DNA from: Phycisphaerae bacterium
GTDB taxonomy: Bacteria > Planctomycetota > Phycisphaerae > JAAYCJ01
DNA length: 8,134 nt
Reading direction: 5' to 3'
Assembly: GCA_012514125.1 (NCBI GenBank)
Contig: JAAZAW010000074.1
Location: 1-8,134, forward strand
Part shown: piece by piece, positions 1-5,383 of the stretch
How the letters are laid out: the number at the start of each line of letters is the position of its first letter
Numbering within the stretch: position 1 is the stretch's first letter
The notes under the pieces: model-generated
Database searches by the model: none
What the model saw: only the letters and a program-made list of their open reading frames with translations
Told to the model about the DNA's origin: nothing
Made by a program: the position numbers and the translations under genes

Positions 1-8
1 AAAGATGG

Positions 9-28
9 ATTCCTGCCTGCGCGGGAAT
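9..28. repeat. dRS3-like 20-bp palindromic repeat
   Basis: The sequence reads ATTCCT, an 8-base core, then GGGAAT. It fits the pattern ATTCCC-N8-GGGAAT known as dRS3 in Neisseria, with one mismatch in the left arm. Similar 'GATTCCTGCC...GGGAATGAC' elements are common as dispersed intergenic repeats in many bacteria (recalled, not searched). It lies 118 bases past the stop of the minus-strand hypothetical gene, so it could also act as a weak transcription end for that gene. The resemblance is by pattern only, and no relation to Neisseria is implied. Confidence 0.55.
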
Positions 29-84
29 GACAAAAGGGGGAGGGTCATTTCAAGATCATCGGGGAATATGCGCAGCACGATCCG

Positions 85-145
85 GTTTCTTCACTTCTTG
101 TCTTCTCAATTTCTCAGCTTCTAGTCTTCTTAACTTCTGCCTTCC
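85..145. repeat. Pyrimidine-rich degenerate tandem tract
   Basis: The plus strand is almost pure C/T with isolated A and G. It has a recurring CTTCT/TTTCT core about every 8 to 10 bases (for example TTCTTGTCTTCTC, TTCTAGTCTTCTTAACTTC). On the transcript of the adjacent minus-strand gene this is a purine-rich 3' region built from GAAG/GAGAA units, starting right at its TAA. I see no coding potential. It may be a decayed simple repeat or an untranslated-tail feature. Confidence 0.45.
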
Positions 146-814
146 TTACCCCACAATGGTCGCTGAGACCGTTTCGCTCCAGGGGCCGCGTGTGCCATCG
201 GTTTTTAGCCAGCGGGCCAGGTAATGCGCGGTCTTGCCGATTTGGCTGCCGGGCCATTCGGCCAGATACGGCGTGGATGGGTCCATCGCCAGGAAGCGGT
301 AGGCCGAGGCGTCGGCGGCTTCACCCGCAGCCGTGACGGCGACCCAGATTTCGCAGCCCAGAACACCATGCGGTTTCGCGCGGCGGGTGGGGGTGGTGGC
401 TTCGATAAAATGTACGGTGTGGCGCAGCCGATGGCCGGTGTCGATCCGCACGAGCGGGCAGGTGGCTTCGTTGCTCGCGGCGGTGCTGGCGGAACCATTT
501 CGCCGCGCGAGTCCGAGCCTGACACGCAAAGCATCGGTGGTGGCGGGGTTTGCCTGAATCTGTCGCACGATGGGGCGAATCATCTTTTTCATCGCATCTT
601 TGGCGGTGTCTCTGGTACGCCTCGCAGCGCGAGCGGCGTTGACGGCGGCGGTGTGTGCCGAGAGCGCGGTTTGATATTCCTGAGCCGCCGCTTCAAGGGC
701 AGCGCGGTCCGCCGCCGAGAGGCCCGGCAATTGGGCATGGTCGTTCAATGCCGTCAGAAAAGCCGTCATCCACTGTGAAAGTTCCCGATCCAGCTTAGGC
801 AGATAATCGCTCAT
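146..814 (-). CDS. Hypothetical protein: helical N-terminus plus beta-rich, FN3-like C-terminus
   Basis: The product is a 222-residue soluble protein with no signal peptide or membrane segment. It starts MSDYLPKLDRELSQW. Residues 7-105 are Ala/Arg-rich and predicted alpha-helical, then comes a short Ser/Ala linker (about 106-118). The second half (about 119-222) is beta-rich with GCEIWVAV (153-160) and ends WSETVSATIVG, which resembles the last strand of a fibronectin type III domain. I recall similar hypothetical proteins in planctomycetes and other environmental bacteria, but their function is unknown to me. The frame stays open upstream to 949, but that extension is a repetitive heptad peptide encoded by the 21-bp array. 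The ATG at 814 has a strong GGGAGG five bases upstream, so I start there. The gene is visibly more GC-rich than the other genes in the window, with GC-heavy third codon positions. Gene call is confident; no function can be given. Confidence 0.8.
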   Translation of the reverse strand: MSDYLPKLDRELSQWMTAFLTALNDHAQLPGLSAADRAALEAAAQEYQTALSAHTAAVNAARAARRTRDTAKDAMKKMIRPIVRQIQANPATTDALRVRLGLARRNGSASTAASNEATCPLVRIDTGHRLRHTVHFIEATTPTRRAKPHGVLGCEIWVAVTAAGEAADASAYRFLAMDPSTPYLAEWPGSQIGKTAHYLARWLKTDGTRGPWSETVSATIVG

Positions 815-819
815 CGCAT

Positions 820-825
820 CCTCCC
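820..825 (-). promoter_or_regulatory. Shine-Dalgarno site deciding the start at 814
   Basis: On the minus strand GGGAGG lies five bases before the ATG at 814-812. This favours the 222-residue product over the longer frame beginning at 949. The site directly abuts the last unit of the 21-bp palindrome array, so structure in the array could affect ribosome access (inference). Confidence 0.75.
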
Positions 826-949
826 GGAAAATTGTGTTATCCACGGGAAAAACAAAATTTCCTTGAGGGAAAATAAAAATTACCCTGGGATAAATGATTT
901 TTACTTGGGGTAAAATTAAATTTCCCCGGGGCAAAATGATATTTACCAA
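824..949 (-). repeat. Six-unit 21-bp tandem array of imperfect palindromes in a gene leader
   Basis: Six consecutive 21-bp units begin at 824, 845, 866, 887, 908 and 929. Each follows roughly GG(G)-N-AAA, an AT-rich centre, then TTT-N-CC(C), so each unit is a short dyad. The junctions between units (for example TTTCCCCGGGGCAAA and TTTTACTTGGGGTAAAA) are also near-palindromic. Because 21 is a multiple of three, the minus strand stays open and would encode a heptad repeat of the type x-N-I-I-x-P-(R/Q). The good ribosome binding site at 820-825 argues that the array is leader, not coding. It may be a tandem operator array (two helical turns per unit) or a set of RNA hairpins. The period is exact; the role is unknown. 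Confidence 0.8.
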
Positions 950-986
950 GGAGCCGGCGACTGGCTCCCTTCCGCTGGGATGCGGA
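950..986. other. Two small hairpins next to the 21-bp array
   Basis: GGAGCC (950-955) pairs with GGCTCC (963-968) over a 7-base loop. TCCGC (971-975) pairs with GCGGA (982-986) over a 6-base loop. They sit just upstream of the palindrome array with respect to the minus-strand gene and would be part of a long structured leader if transcription starts further upstream. The stems are short, so this is only suggestive. Confidence 0.35.
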
Positions 987-1189
987 GGAAAGGTGGTGGA
1001 GAGGGGTTTACTTTTGATGTTGAGTTACTCCGTTCCGAGTTTCAGGGCTGAACGTCGAACATTTAATACTAATTCCATTTACTTCGTGCGTGGGGGCTAA
1101 TGTCACGATATCCCGATTTCGAAGCTCATACTGCCTGAAATAGTTTATTGACATTAAAGTACCGCGCATTCAATAAGTCAATTCCGTAT
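987..1189. other. Intergenic stretch with no supported gene
   Basis: No reading frame here has a convincing ribosome binding site or protein-like composition. The only structure I see is a 7-bp inverted repeat, TTATTGA (1145-1151) with TCAATAA (1170-1176), which could be a protein-binding dyad. A GTGACA on the minus strand (1106-1101) resembles a -35 box, but no good -10 follows it. The promoter of the hypothetical gene probably lies in this stretch and cannot be placed. Confidence 0.4.
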
Positions 1190-1339
1190 AACGTGCTCTG
1201 TTGAAAACAAACGTTGACTCGGACCCTGAGCCTGCCGAAGGGTCGCTAGAGTGCGGAAATGATCCAGAAAAAGACCCTTCGGCAGGCTCAGGGTCCGGAA
1301 CTTGGCGGTTTCAACAAGATGATTTCAACAGAGTATGTT
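1190..1339. repeat. Large nested inverted repeat (REP/MITE-like element)
   Basis: Two perfect 24-base arms lie at 1221-1244 and 1273-1296, separated by 28 bases. Each arm contains the motif CCTGAGCCTGCCGAAGGG or its complement. Outside them a second inverted repeat pairs 1190-1206 with 1323-1339. It contains a perfect 11-bp core, CTCTGTTGAAA/TTTCAACAGAG, and the rest pairs completely if G-U pairs are allowed. TTTCAACA also occurs a second time at 1309-1316. The inner motif resembles 'CTTCGGCAGGCTCAGGG'-type repeats scattered through many environmental genomes (recalled). No transposase is present, so this could be a non-autonomous element, a bacterial interspersed repeat, or a strong RNA hairpin. 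Confidence 0.8.
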
Positions 1340-1359
1340 CGATGTTCATTTTCTTTTTT

Positions 1360-1422
1360 CCATCCCCGTAAAAAAAGAGGATGGGGTCCACGGGGGTGTC
1401 GTTTCAATGAGGTGTGGACCCC
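1360..1422. repeat. Adjacent hairpins with a GGGGTCCAC/GTGGACCCC stem
   Basis: GGGGTCCAC (1383-1391) is perfectly complementary to GTGGACCCC (1414-1422) across 22 bases. Immediately to the left, CCATCC (1360-1365) can pair with GGATGG (1379-1384). The second stem overlaps the first by two bases, so they would compete. No T-run follows on either strand in the right place for a classical terminator. It may be another dispersed intergenic repeat. Confidence 0.5.
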
Positions 1423-1522
1423 GATCGTAATTTAATAAAAGCCGTCAGCGAATCTTATGACGATGAACTTTTTTATGAATAATCAGGACTGTGGCGTCAT
1501 GTCACAAAACCGTCTCAACGTT
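1423..1522. other. Short intergenic segment with no recognised feature
   Basis: This AT-mixed stretch lies between the hairpin at 1383-1422 and the terminator-like stem at 1523-1571. I see no gene, promoter pair or repeat in it. Confidence 0.4.
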
Positions 1523-1571
1523 GAATCGGGCCCCTCGTGATGTCGTCGTCTTCGCTGGTTGGGGCCGATTC
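1523..1571 (-). terminator. Probable terminator of the large lipoprotein gene
   Basis: GAATCGGGCCCC (1523-1534) pairs with GGGGCCGATTC (1561-1571), giving 11 pairs with one bulged base and a 26-base loop. It lies 42 bases past the TAA of the minus-strand lipoprotein gene. The following minus-strand sequence contains GGTTTTGTG rather than a strong T-run, so intrinsic termination would be modest. The stem is clear; the role is inferred from position. Confidence 0.5.
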
Positions 1572-1613
1572 ATTTTCTAACTGATCCTGCTGCCGTATCG
1601 TGAACAACTGTGC

Positions 1614-4600
1614 TTACTGCTTGAACTCATAGGCGCCGATATCCCAGGCGCCGCCGAGCGGTCGCTTTGTGGATTCGAGGTCCTTGCGGATGTCGATTCC
1701 GTGAATGCTCTGGAACCGGTCGAAGACCTGGCTTGTCAAGCCTTTGTTAATTGCCGGGCTGGAACTCTGGAGATGGAAATCATCGGCGGCTGGGTTGACA
1801 AACTTCGGATCGGCGTTGAGGCAGTTGGTGGCTTTGCCGGTGGCTGACTGGAAACTTCCCAGGGTGTATTTGGTGCTGCCCCAGCGGATGCGAACATCCT
1901 GGCCGTTCTGGTAGAAGAGGCCATTTTTCATCCACGAGTTGTTGGGTGAATTCTCGATGTAAACGTGCTGGCAGTTTGCTTCGGTGACGTTGGCGATGAT
2001 GTTGTTTTCCATGTAGAGGGCGTTGGGGCCCGGGCTGTTGATGCCGGCATCGACGTTGTAGATGGTGTTGTTCACGATGTAGTGTTTGGGTACGCCGACG
2101 AGCATGATGCCCGCGTTCGACCATCCGGAGTTCGGCGCGAAAAAGCCCGTGCCGTCGTTGGCGTGGTGAATATCATGGATGACGTTTCCGACAATGAAGG
2201 CTTCCTGGCCGGTGCCGCCGCTGGAACTCATCGCCGCGACGCCGAAGGTGCAATCATAGATGTGATTGAAAATAATCCAGAGCCGTTCGGGGCCGTACTG
2301 GAAGCCCATGCCTTTGCTGGGCGACCAGCTCGTGTTGATGACGTCGTGAACGGTGTTTTGTGAAAAGACGCTGTCTACGGATTCCTTGCTCCAGATGCCC
2401 GCCTGTCGGGTTCTGTACACATGGTTTCGTCCGACGTAGATATGATGGACGGTAGACATTTGCGATCGGCTGCCTGCGAGGATCTGGATGCCGCTGCCGC
2501 TGGTGTTGTAGATTTCGTTGTCGAGGATCCAGCAGTAGGAGACCCCGGCGTTGACCGCGATACCGGTGGCATCTTCATCGGTGGTCGAATTGATGTTGCC
2601 TTTGTCGTAGACTTTGTTCTTGTAAACCACGATGTTTTTCACCGGATCGCCGGAGAAGCTCGCCACGTTCAGTCCCAGGCCGCCGCCGCCGTGAATGTTG
2701 CAGAATCGCAGTGCGGCGTTGCTGATAGGAGCGCCCGTGGACCATGTCAGACCGGCGGAACTCATATCGAAGTTTTCACCGATGATGTAACTGCCGCGTA
2801 ATCGGACACCGCCGCTGAGGATGGGTTTTTTGCCGGTGCTCGGACCGCGGAAGATGACCGGAGCGGTCTTTGTGCCGTTTCCGCACATCGCGAGGATGCC
2901 TGCGCTGTAGGGTCCGCCGTGAATTTCCACTACGCTGCCCGCTTTGAGATAGTCGGTGGGAATGGTGCGTCGGGGCCGGTCTTTGGTTCCAAAGGGGTTG
3001 TTGGAGTCGGTGGCGTTGGAACTGGTGTTATCGACATAGTGGGTGTAGGGGCCGTCGCCGGCGTTGCGATAGGCTTCGGGACCGTTGCCGAAATCATACT
3101 TGGCTGTCGCGTACATGTGGTGAGTCTGGGTGATGCCGAATTCCGGCGCGGGGATACCGATGGGGGGGACAAATTCATCGTCATCGATTGGCGGCAGGGG
3201 GACCGATTCGACCTGGATCGAAATGATGGCCGGTAAGCTGTCGGTCGTGCCGTCGCTGGCTTTGAAGGAGAAGCTATCGCTGCCGGTGTATCCATTATTG
3301 GGGATATAAATCAGATTGGGTGCCGTGCCTGTAAGTGTGCCGTTTGCCGGCTGGGTCACGACGGCGTAGGTTAGCGTATCGCCGTCGGGATCGGTAGCGG
3401 AGAGGGTCAGATTGATCGAGGTGTCCATCGCGGTGGTCAGCGAAGCCTGGGTTGCCACGGGAGTTTGATTTTGCTTCGGAGGCTGATCCGGTGTTACCGC
3501 GTCGTATCGTTGGCTTGGGGTGTTGAGCTTGACGTTTTCATACGTTCGGTTTTGGGGTTTGAAGGTATACTGACTCGTGGGTGTTGGTGTGATGGTTCCG
3601 GACCATCCGTAGGGGACTCTAAAGGAATAATACCCGCTCGCATCGGTGGTGTAAGTGAGATTGTTATAGCTGCATTTGACGACGATTCCCGGGACAACCT
3701 TGTCGGATGCGTCGTAGATTTGGCCTGAAATCTTTTTGACTCCTGTGGATGTCAAAGTGGCTTTGTAATTGGCCTTTTTGTCGTTTATCGAGGCTTCAAT
3801 GGTTACAGGTGTATCAGTGGTCACACCTGCCGGAGCCTGATATTCGCCGGCTTCGATGATACCGACATTTTCAAGCACCATCCAGGTCGCTTCGTTTGTC
3901 ACATCGGCGGTGGTTTCATCGTCGTAGGTGGCGGTCGCGGTGAAGGTCACGGTTTCGCCTTCGCCAATGACGTCAGGACCTTCGACGATCAACGCCGTGA
4001 GCGTTTTGGATGGAATTGGATCGACAGGTTTGACGGTCAGGGTGATGACTTTGCTGAATTTGAGTGTTGTACCGTTGACGGTGTAATTGGCCATGAGGGT
4101 GGTCAGCGTTTCTTCCGTGATGTTCGACGGTGCTGTAAAGATGCCGGGTTGGCCGAAGGTTCCCGGGCCGCCATAGACCGACCAGATCGCTTGGGCAGTA
4201 ACATCGGTAGTTTCGCCGTCTTTACTCGTTGCGATCAGCGTAAATGTCGCTTCGTTACCTGCTTCGACAGTGTCCGGGCCGTCGATTTTGAGCGTCGGAA
4301 GGTGTCCGATTTTTTTCGCGATCGTGATCGACTTGTTTGCCTTTCGCGTAATACCGTCTTGCGTTAACGATACTTCGAGCGTTACGGGTGTTTCTTCGGC
4401 CACGGTTTCAGGCGCGGAGTAGAACCCGATATCGCTGATGGTTCCCGGACCTTCTGCGATGGACCAGGTCAGATCGGTGAACACCTGCATGGTGCTGCCG
4501 TCTTCATAGGTCGCCACGACACCGAAATAATTCGTGCCGCCTTCTTCGATGGTGTTAGGCCCCGTGATGGTTATTTCCTTCAGGATCTGGTCGCCGATGA

Positions 4601-4739
4601 CCGATGGAATTCCGGTACAGCCCGGGGTCATGGCCATACCGATCAAACAAACACTAGATACCACCTGGAGCCATATCGATGATGCAAATTTCATTTTGCG
4701 TTGAGCACTCCTCAACATTTTCCGATTCAAAAACGTCAT
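1614..4739 (-). CDS. Multidomain surface lipoprotein with Ig-like domains and a C-terminal parallel beta-helix
   Basis: The product is 1041 residues. A signal peptide with a hydrophobic stretch (about 22-37) ends in MTPGC, predicting lipidation at Cys41. Three Ig-like repeats follow at about 54-140, 148-236 and 247-332, each opening GP(N/D)xx(E/G)EG and containing W and (S/Q)AP landmarks. Residues 335-415 look like a carboxypeptidase-regulatory-like/CnaB-type domain. Residues 424-512 look like a cadherin-like domain (SATDPDGDTLTY, SDSFSFKASDG). A Pro/Asp-rich linker (511-535) leads to a right-handed parallel beta-helix (about 565-985) with many NxIY-type turns, then the familiar tail DPKFVNP, SPAINKG and DIGAYEF. 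The start at 4739 has AGGAG six bases upstream; internal Met8 and Met16 lack good sites. It is probably an extracellular adhesin or carbohydrate-active protein; the beta-helix resembles pectate-lyase-like folds, but I cannot name catalytic residues or a substrate. It is divergent from the synthetase gene. Confidence 0.85.
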   Translation of the reverse strand: MTFLNRKMLRSAQRKMKFASSIWLQVVSSVCLIGMAMTPGCTGIPSVIGDQILKEITITGPNTIEEGGTNYFGVVATYEDGSTMQVFTDLTWSIAEGPGTISDIGFYSAPETVAEETPVTLEVSLTQDGITRKANKSITIAKKIGHLPTLKIDGPDTVEAGNEATFTLIATSKDGETTDVTAQAIWSVYGGPGTFGQPGIFTAPSNITEETLTTLMANYTVNGTTLKFSKVITLTVKPVDPIPSKTLTALIVEGPDVIGEGETVTFTATATYDDETTADVTNEATWMVLENVGIIEAGEYQAPAGVTTDTPVTIEASINDKKANYKATLTSTGVKKISGQIYDASDKVVPGIVVKCSYNNLTYTTDASGYYSFRVPYGWSGTITPTPTSQYTFKPQNRTYENVKLNTPSQRYDAVTPDQPPKQNQTPVATQASLTTAMDTSINLTLSATDPDGDTLTYAVVTQPANGTLTGTAPNLIYIPNNGYTGSDSFSFKASDGTTDSLPAIISIQVESVPLPPIDDDEFVPPIGIPAPEFGITQTHHMYATAKYDFGNGPEAYRNAGDGPYTHYVDNTSSNATDSNNPFGTKDRPRRTIPTDYLKAGSVVEIHGGPYSAGILAMCGNGTKTAPVIFRGPSTGKKPILSGGVRLRGSYIIGENFDMSSAGLTWSTGAPISNAALRFCNIHGGGGLGLNVASFSGDPVKNIVVYKNKVYDKGNINSTTDEDATGIAVNAGVSYCWILDNEIYNTSGSGIQILAGSRSQMSTVHHIYVGRNHVYRTRQAGIWSKESVDSVFSQNTVHDVINTSWSPSKGMGFQYGPERLWIIFNHIYDCTFGVAAMSSSGGTGQEAFIVGNVIHDIHHANDGTGFFAPNSGWSNAGIMLVGVPKHYIVNNTIYNVDAGINSPGPNALYMENNIIANVTEANCQHVYIENSPNNSWMKNGLFYQNGQDVRIRWGSTKYTLGSFQSATGKATNCLNADPKFVNPAADDFHLQSSSPAINKGLTSQVFDRFQSIHGIDIRKDLESTKRPLGGAWDIGAYEFKQ

Positions 4740-4745
4740 ACAGGT

Positions 4746-4750
4746 CTCCT
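4746..4750 (-). promoter_or_regulatory. Shine-Dalgarno site of the large lipoprotein gene
   Basis: AGGAG on the minus strand lies six bases before the ATG at 4739-4737. A second GAGGAG (4713-4708) is 13 bases before the Met16 codon, too far to be preferred. This supports the longer start and a 40-residue signal peptide. Confidence 0.6.
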
Positions 4751-4809
4751 AAAAAAAACTTTTTTAACAAAGTGTCCTTTCAGACACACACACGCCTTTC
4801 AAAAATTTC

Positions 4810-4824
4810 CATGCGTTGCGCATG
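4810..4824. promoter_or_regulatory. Perfect 6-bp dyad in the lipoprotein leader
   Basis: CATGCG-TTG-CGCATG is a perfect 6-bp inverted repeat with a 3-base centre, 71 bases upstream of the lipoprotein start. It could be a repressor-type operator or a tight RNA hairpin. There is no direct evidence for either. Confidence 0.4.
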
Positions 4825-4847
4825 TAAAAAGTACGGCATTCAGGTAG

Positions 4848-4888
4848 GAGAATTTATGAGGTTCTCAGGAGTCTATTTGTGACTCCTG
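4848..4888. other. Tandem hairpins upstream of the lipoprotein gene
   Basis: CAGGAGTC (4866-4873) is perfectly complementary to GACTCCTG (4881-4888) over a 7-base loop. Next to it, GAGAA (4848-4852) can pair with TTCTC (4862-4866), sharing one base with the first stem. On the minus strand these lie about 110 to 150 bases before the start codon and could form part of a structured 5' untranslated region. I do not recognise a known riboswitch class. Confidence 0.4.
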
Positions 4889-5370
4889 TGTAGCTTTTTC
4901 AGGTGGTCCATCTCGTAGCAGAGAAAAATTGGCGCTACTGCCTCGCCACAGTTGCTTTGCCTTTATTTGAGGTAGTATCGACAATGTCCGAGAAAAACTT
5001 TAATCTCTGCATAGAACCCCATATTATGACGACCCGATGGTGCGGAGTTTAACTTATAAGTTTTTATTCTTCAATGTATAGATGTAAAAATATTTTAATA
5101 AATTTCGCGAGGTTTACGGAACCTGATCGCTTTGACAGGTTTGGGGGAGCGAGTTTTTGTCTTTTATTTATGAAAAAAGGTCTTGAGGCGGGAGAGGTAA
5201 AGTTTTTTGATTATTGGGCGGGGCGATTTGGGTAGTCCGGTCAGGTTGGGGGATGGCGAGGCGAGAGTTCAGTTTGAATTTGCAGAGAAAGACAAAATCT
5301 GTTGTGCTTTGGAAAAATCCATTTCTCATATTCGTTATTATCTGTAAAATATGAAATTTCAGGTTTTATA
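4889..5370. other. Divergent intergenic region, no gene seen
   Basis: This stretch separates the minus-strand lipoprotein gene from the plus-strand synthetase gene and must hold both promoters. For the lipoprotein, a weak pair on the minus strand is CGGACA (4990-4985) and AATAAA (4967-4962) with 17 bases between, each matching consensus at four of six. For the synthetase, TTGACA at 5132-5137 is a perfect -35 box but has only a poor -10 (TTTTGT) at the right distance. AGGTT (5110-5114) pairs with AACCT (5120-5124), and AACCTG (5120-5125) pairs alternatively with CAGGTT (5136-5141). No protein-like frame is visible. Confidence 0.4.
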
Positions 5371-5375
5371 AAGGA
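5371..5375 (+). promoter_or_regulatory. Shine-Dalgarno site favouring a GTG start
   Basis: AAGGA lies eight bases before the GTG at 5384. The next in-frame ATG, at 5402, has no purine-rich site at a usual distance, so GTG is the better start. An ATG at 5377 and a GTG at 5379 are both in other frames and meet a stop almost at once. Confidence 0.55.
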
Positions 5376-5383
5376 TATGTGAA

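Noticed and set aside
224..778. Plus-strand 184-codon frame, Gly/Arg-rich
   Set aside because: It is antisense to the GC-rich hypothetical gene, and its composition is typical of a shadow frame of a high-GC gene.
1360..1384. Terminator at the CCATCC/GGATGG stem
   Set aside because: The A/T-runs lie in the loop or on the wrong side of the stem on both strands, and no gene ends close by.
1965..2363. Plus-strand 132-codon frame rich in Val/Asp/Gly
   Set aside because: It is antisense to the beta-helix part of the lipoprotein gene, with no ribosome binding site and a low-complexity shadow composition.
4679..4882. Plus-strand 67-codon frame overlapping the lipoprotein start
   Set aside because: It overlaps a well-supported signal-peptide region on the other strand and has no protein-like features.
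4900..4990. Possible c-di-GMP (GEMM) or other riboswitch on the minus strand
   Set aside because: Fragments such as GGCAAAGC and GCTACGAGATGG recall parts of the GEMM motif, but the order and pairing do not fit the known class.
5302..5341. Promoter directly upstream of the synthetase gene (TTGTGC with CATATT, or TATTAT at 5336-5341)
   Set aside because: The first pair has a 19-base spacer and weak matches, and the TATTAT box has no -35 at a usual distance.
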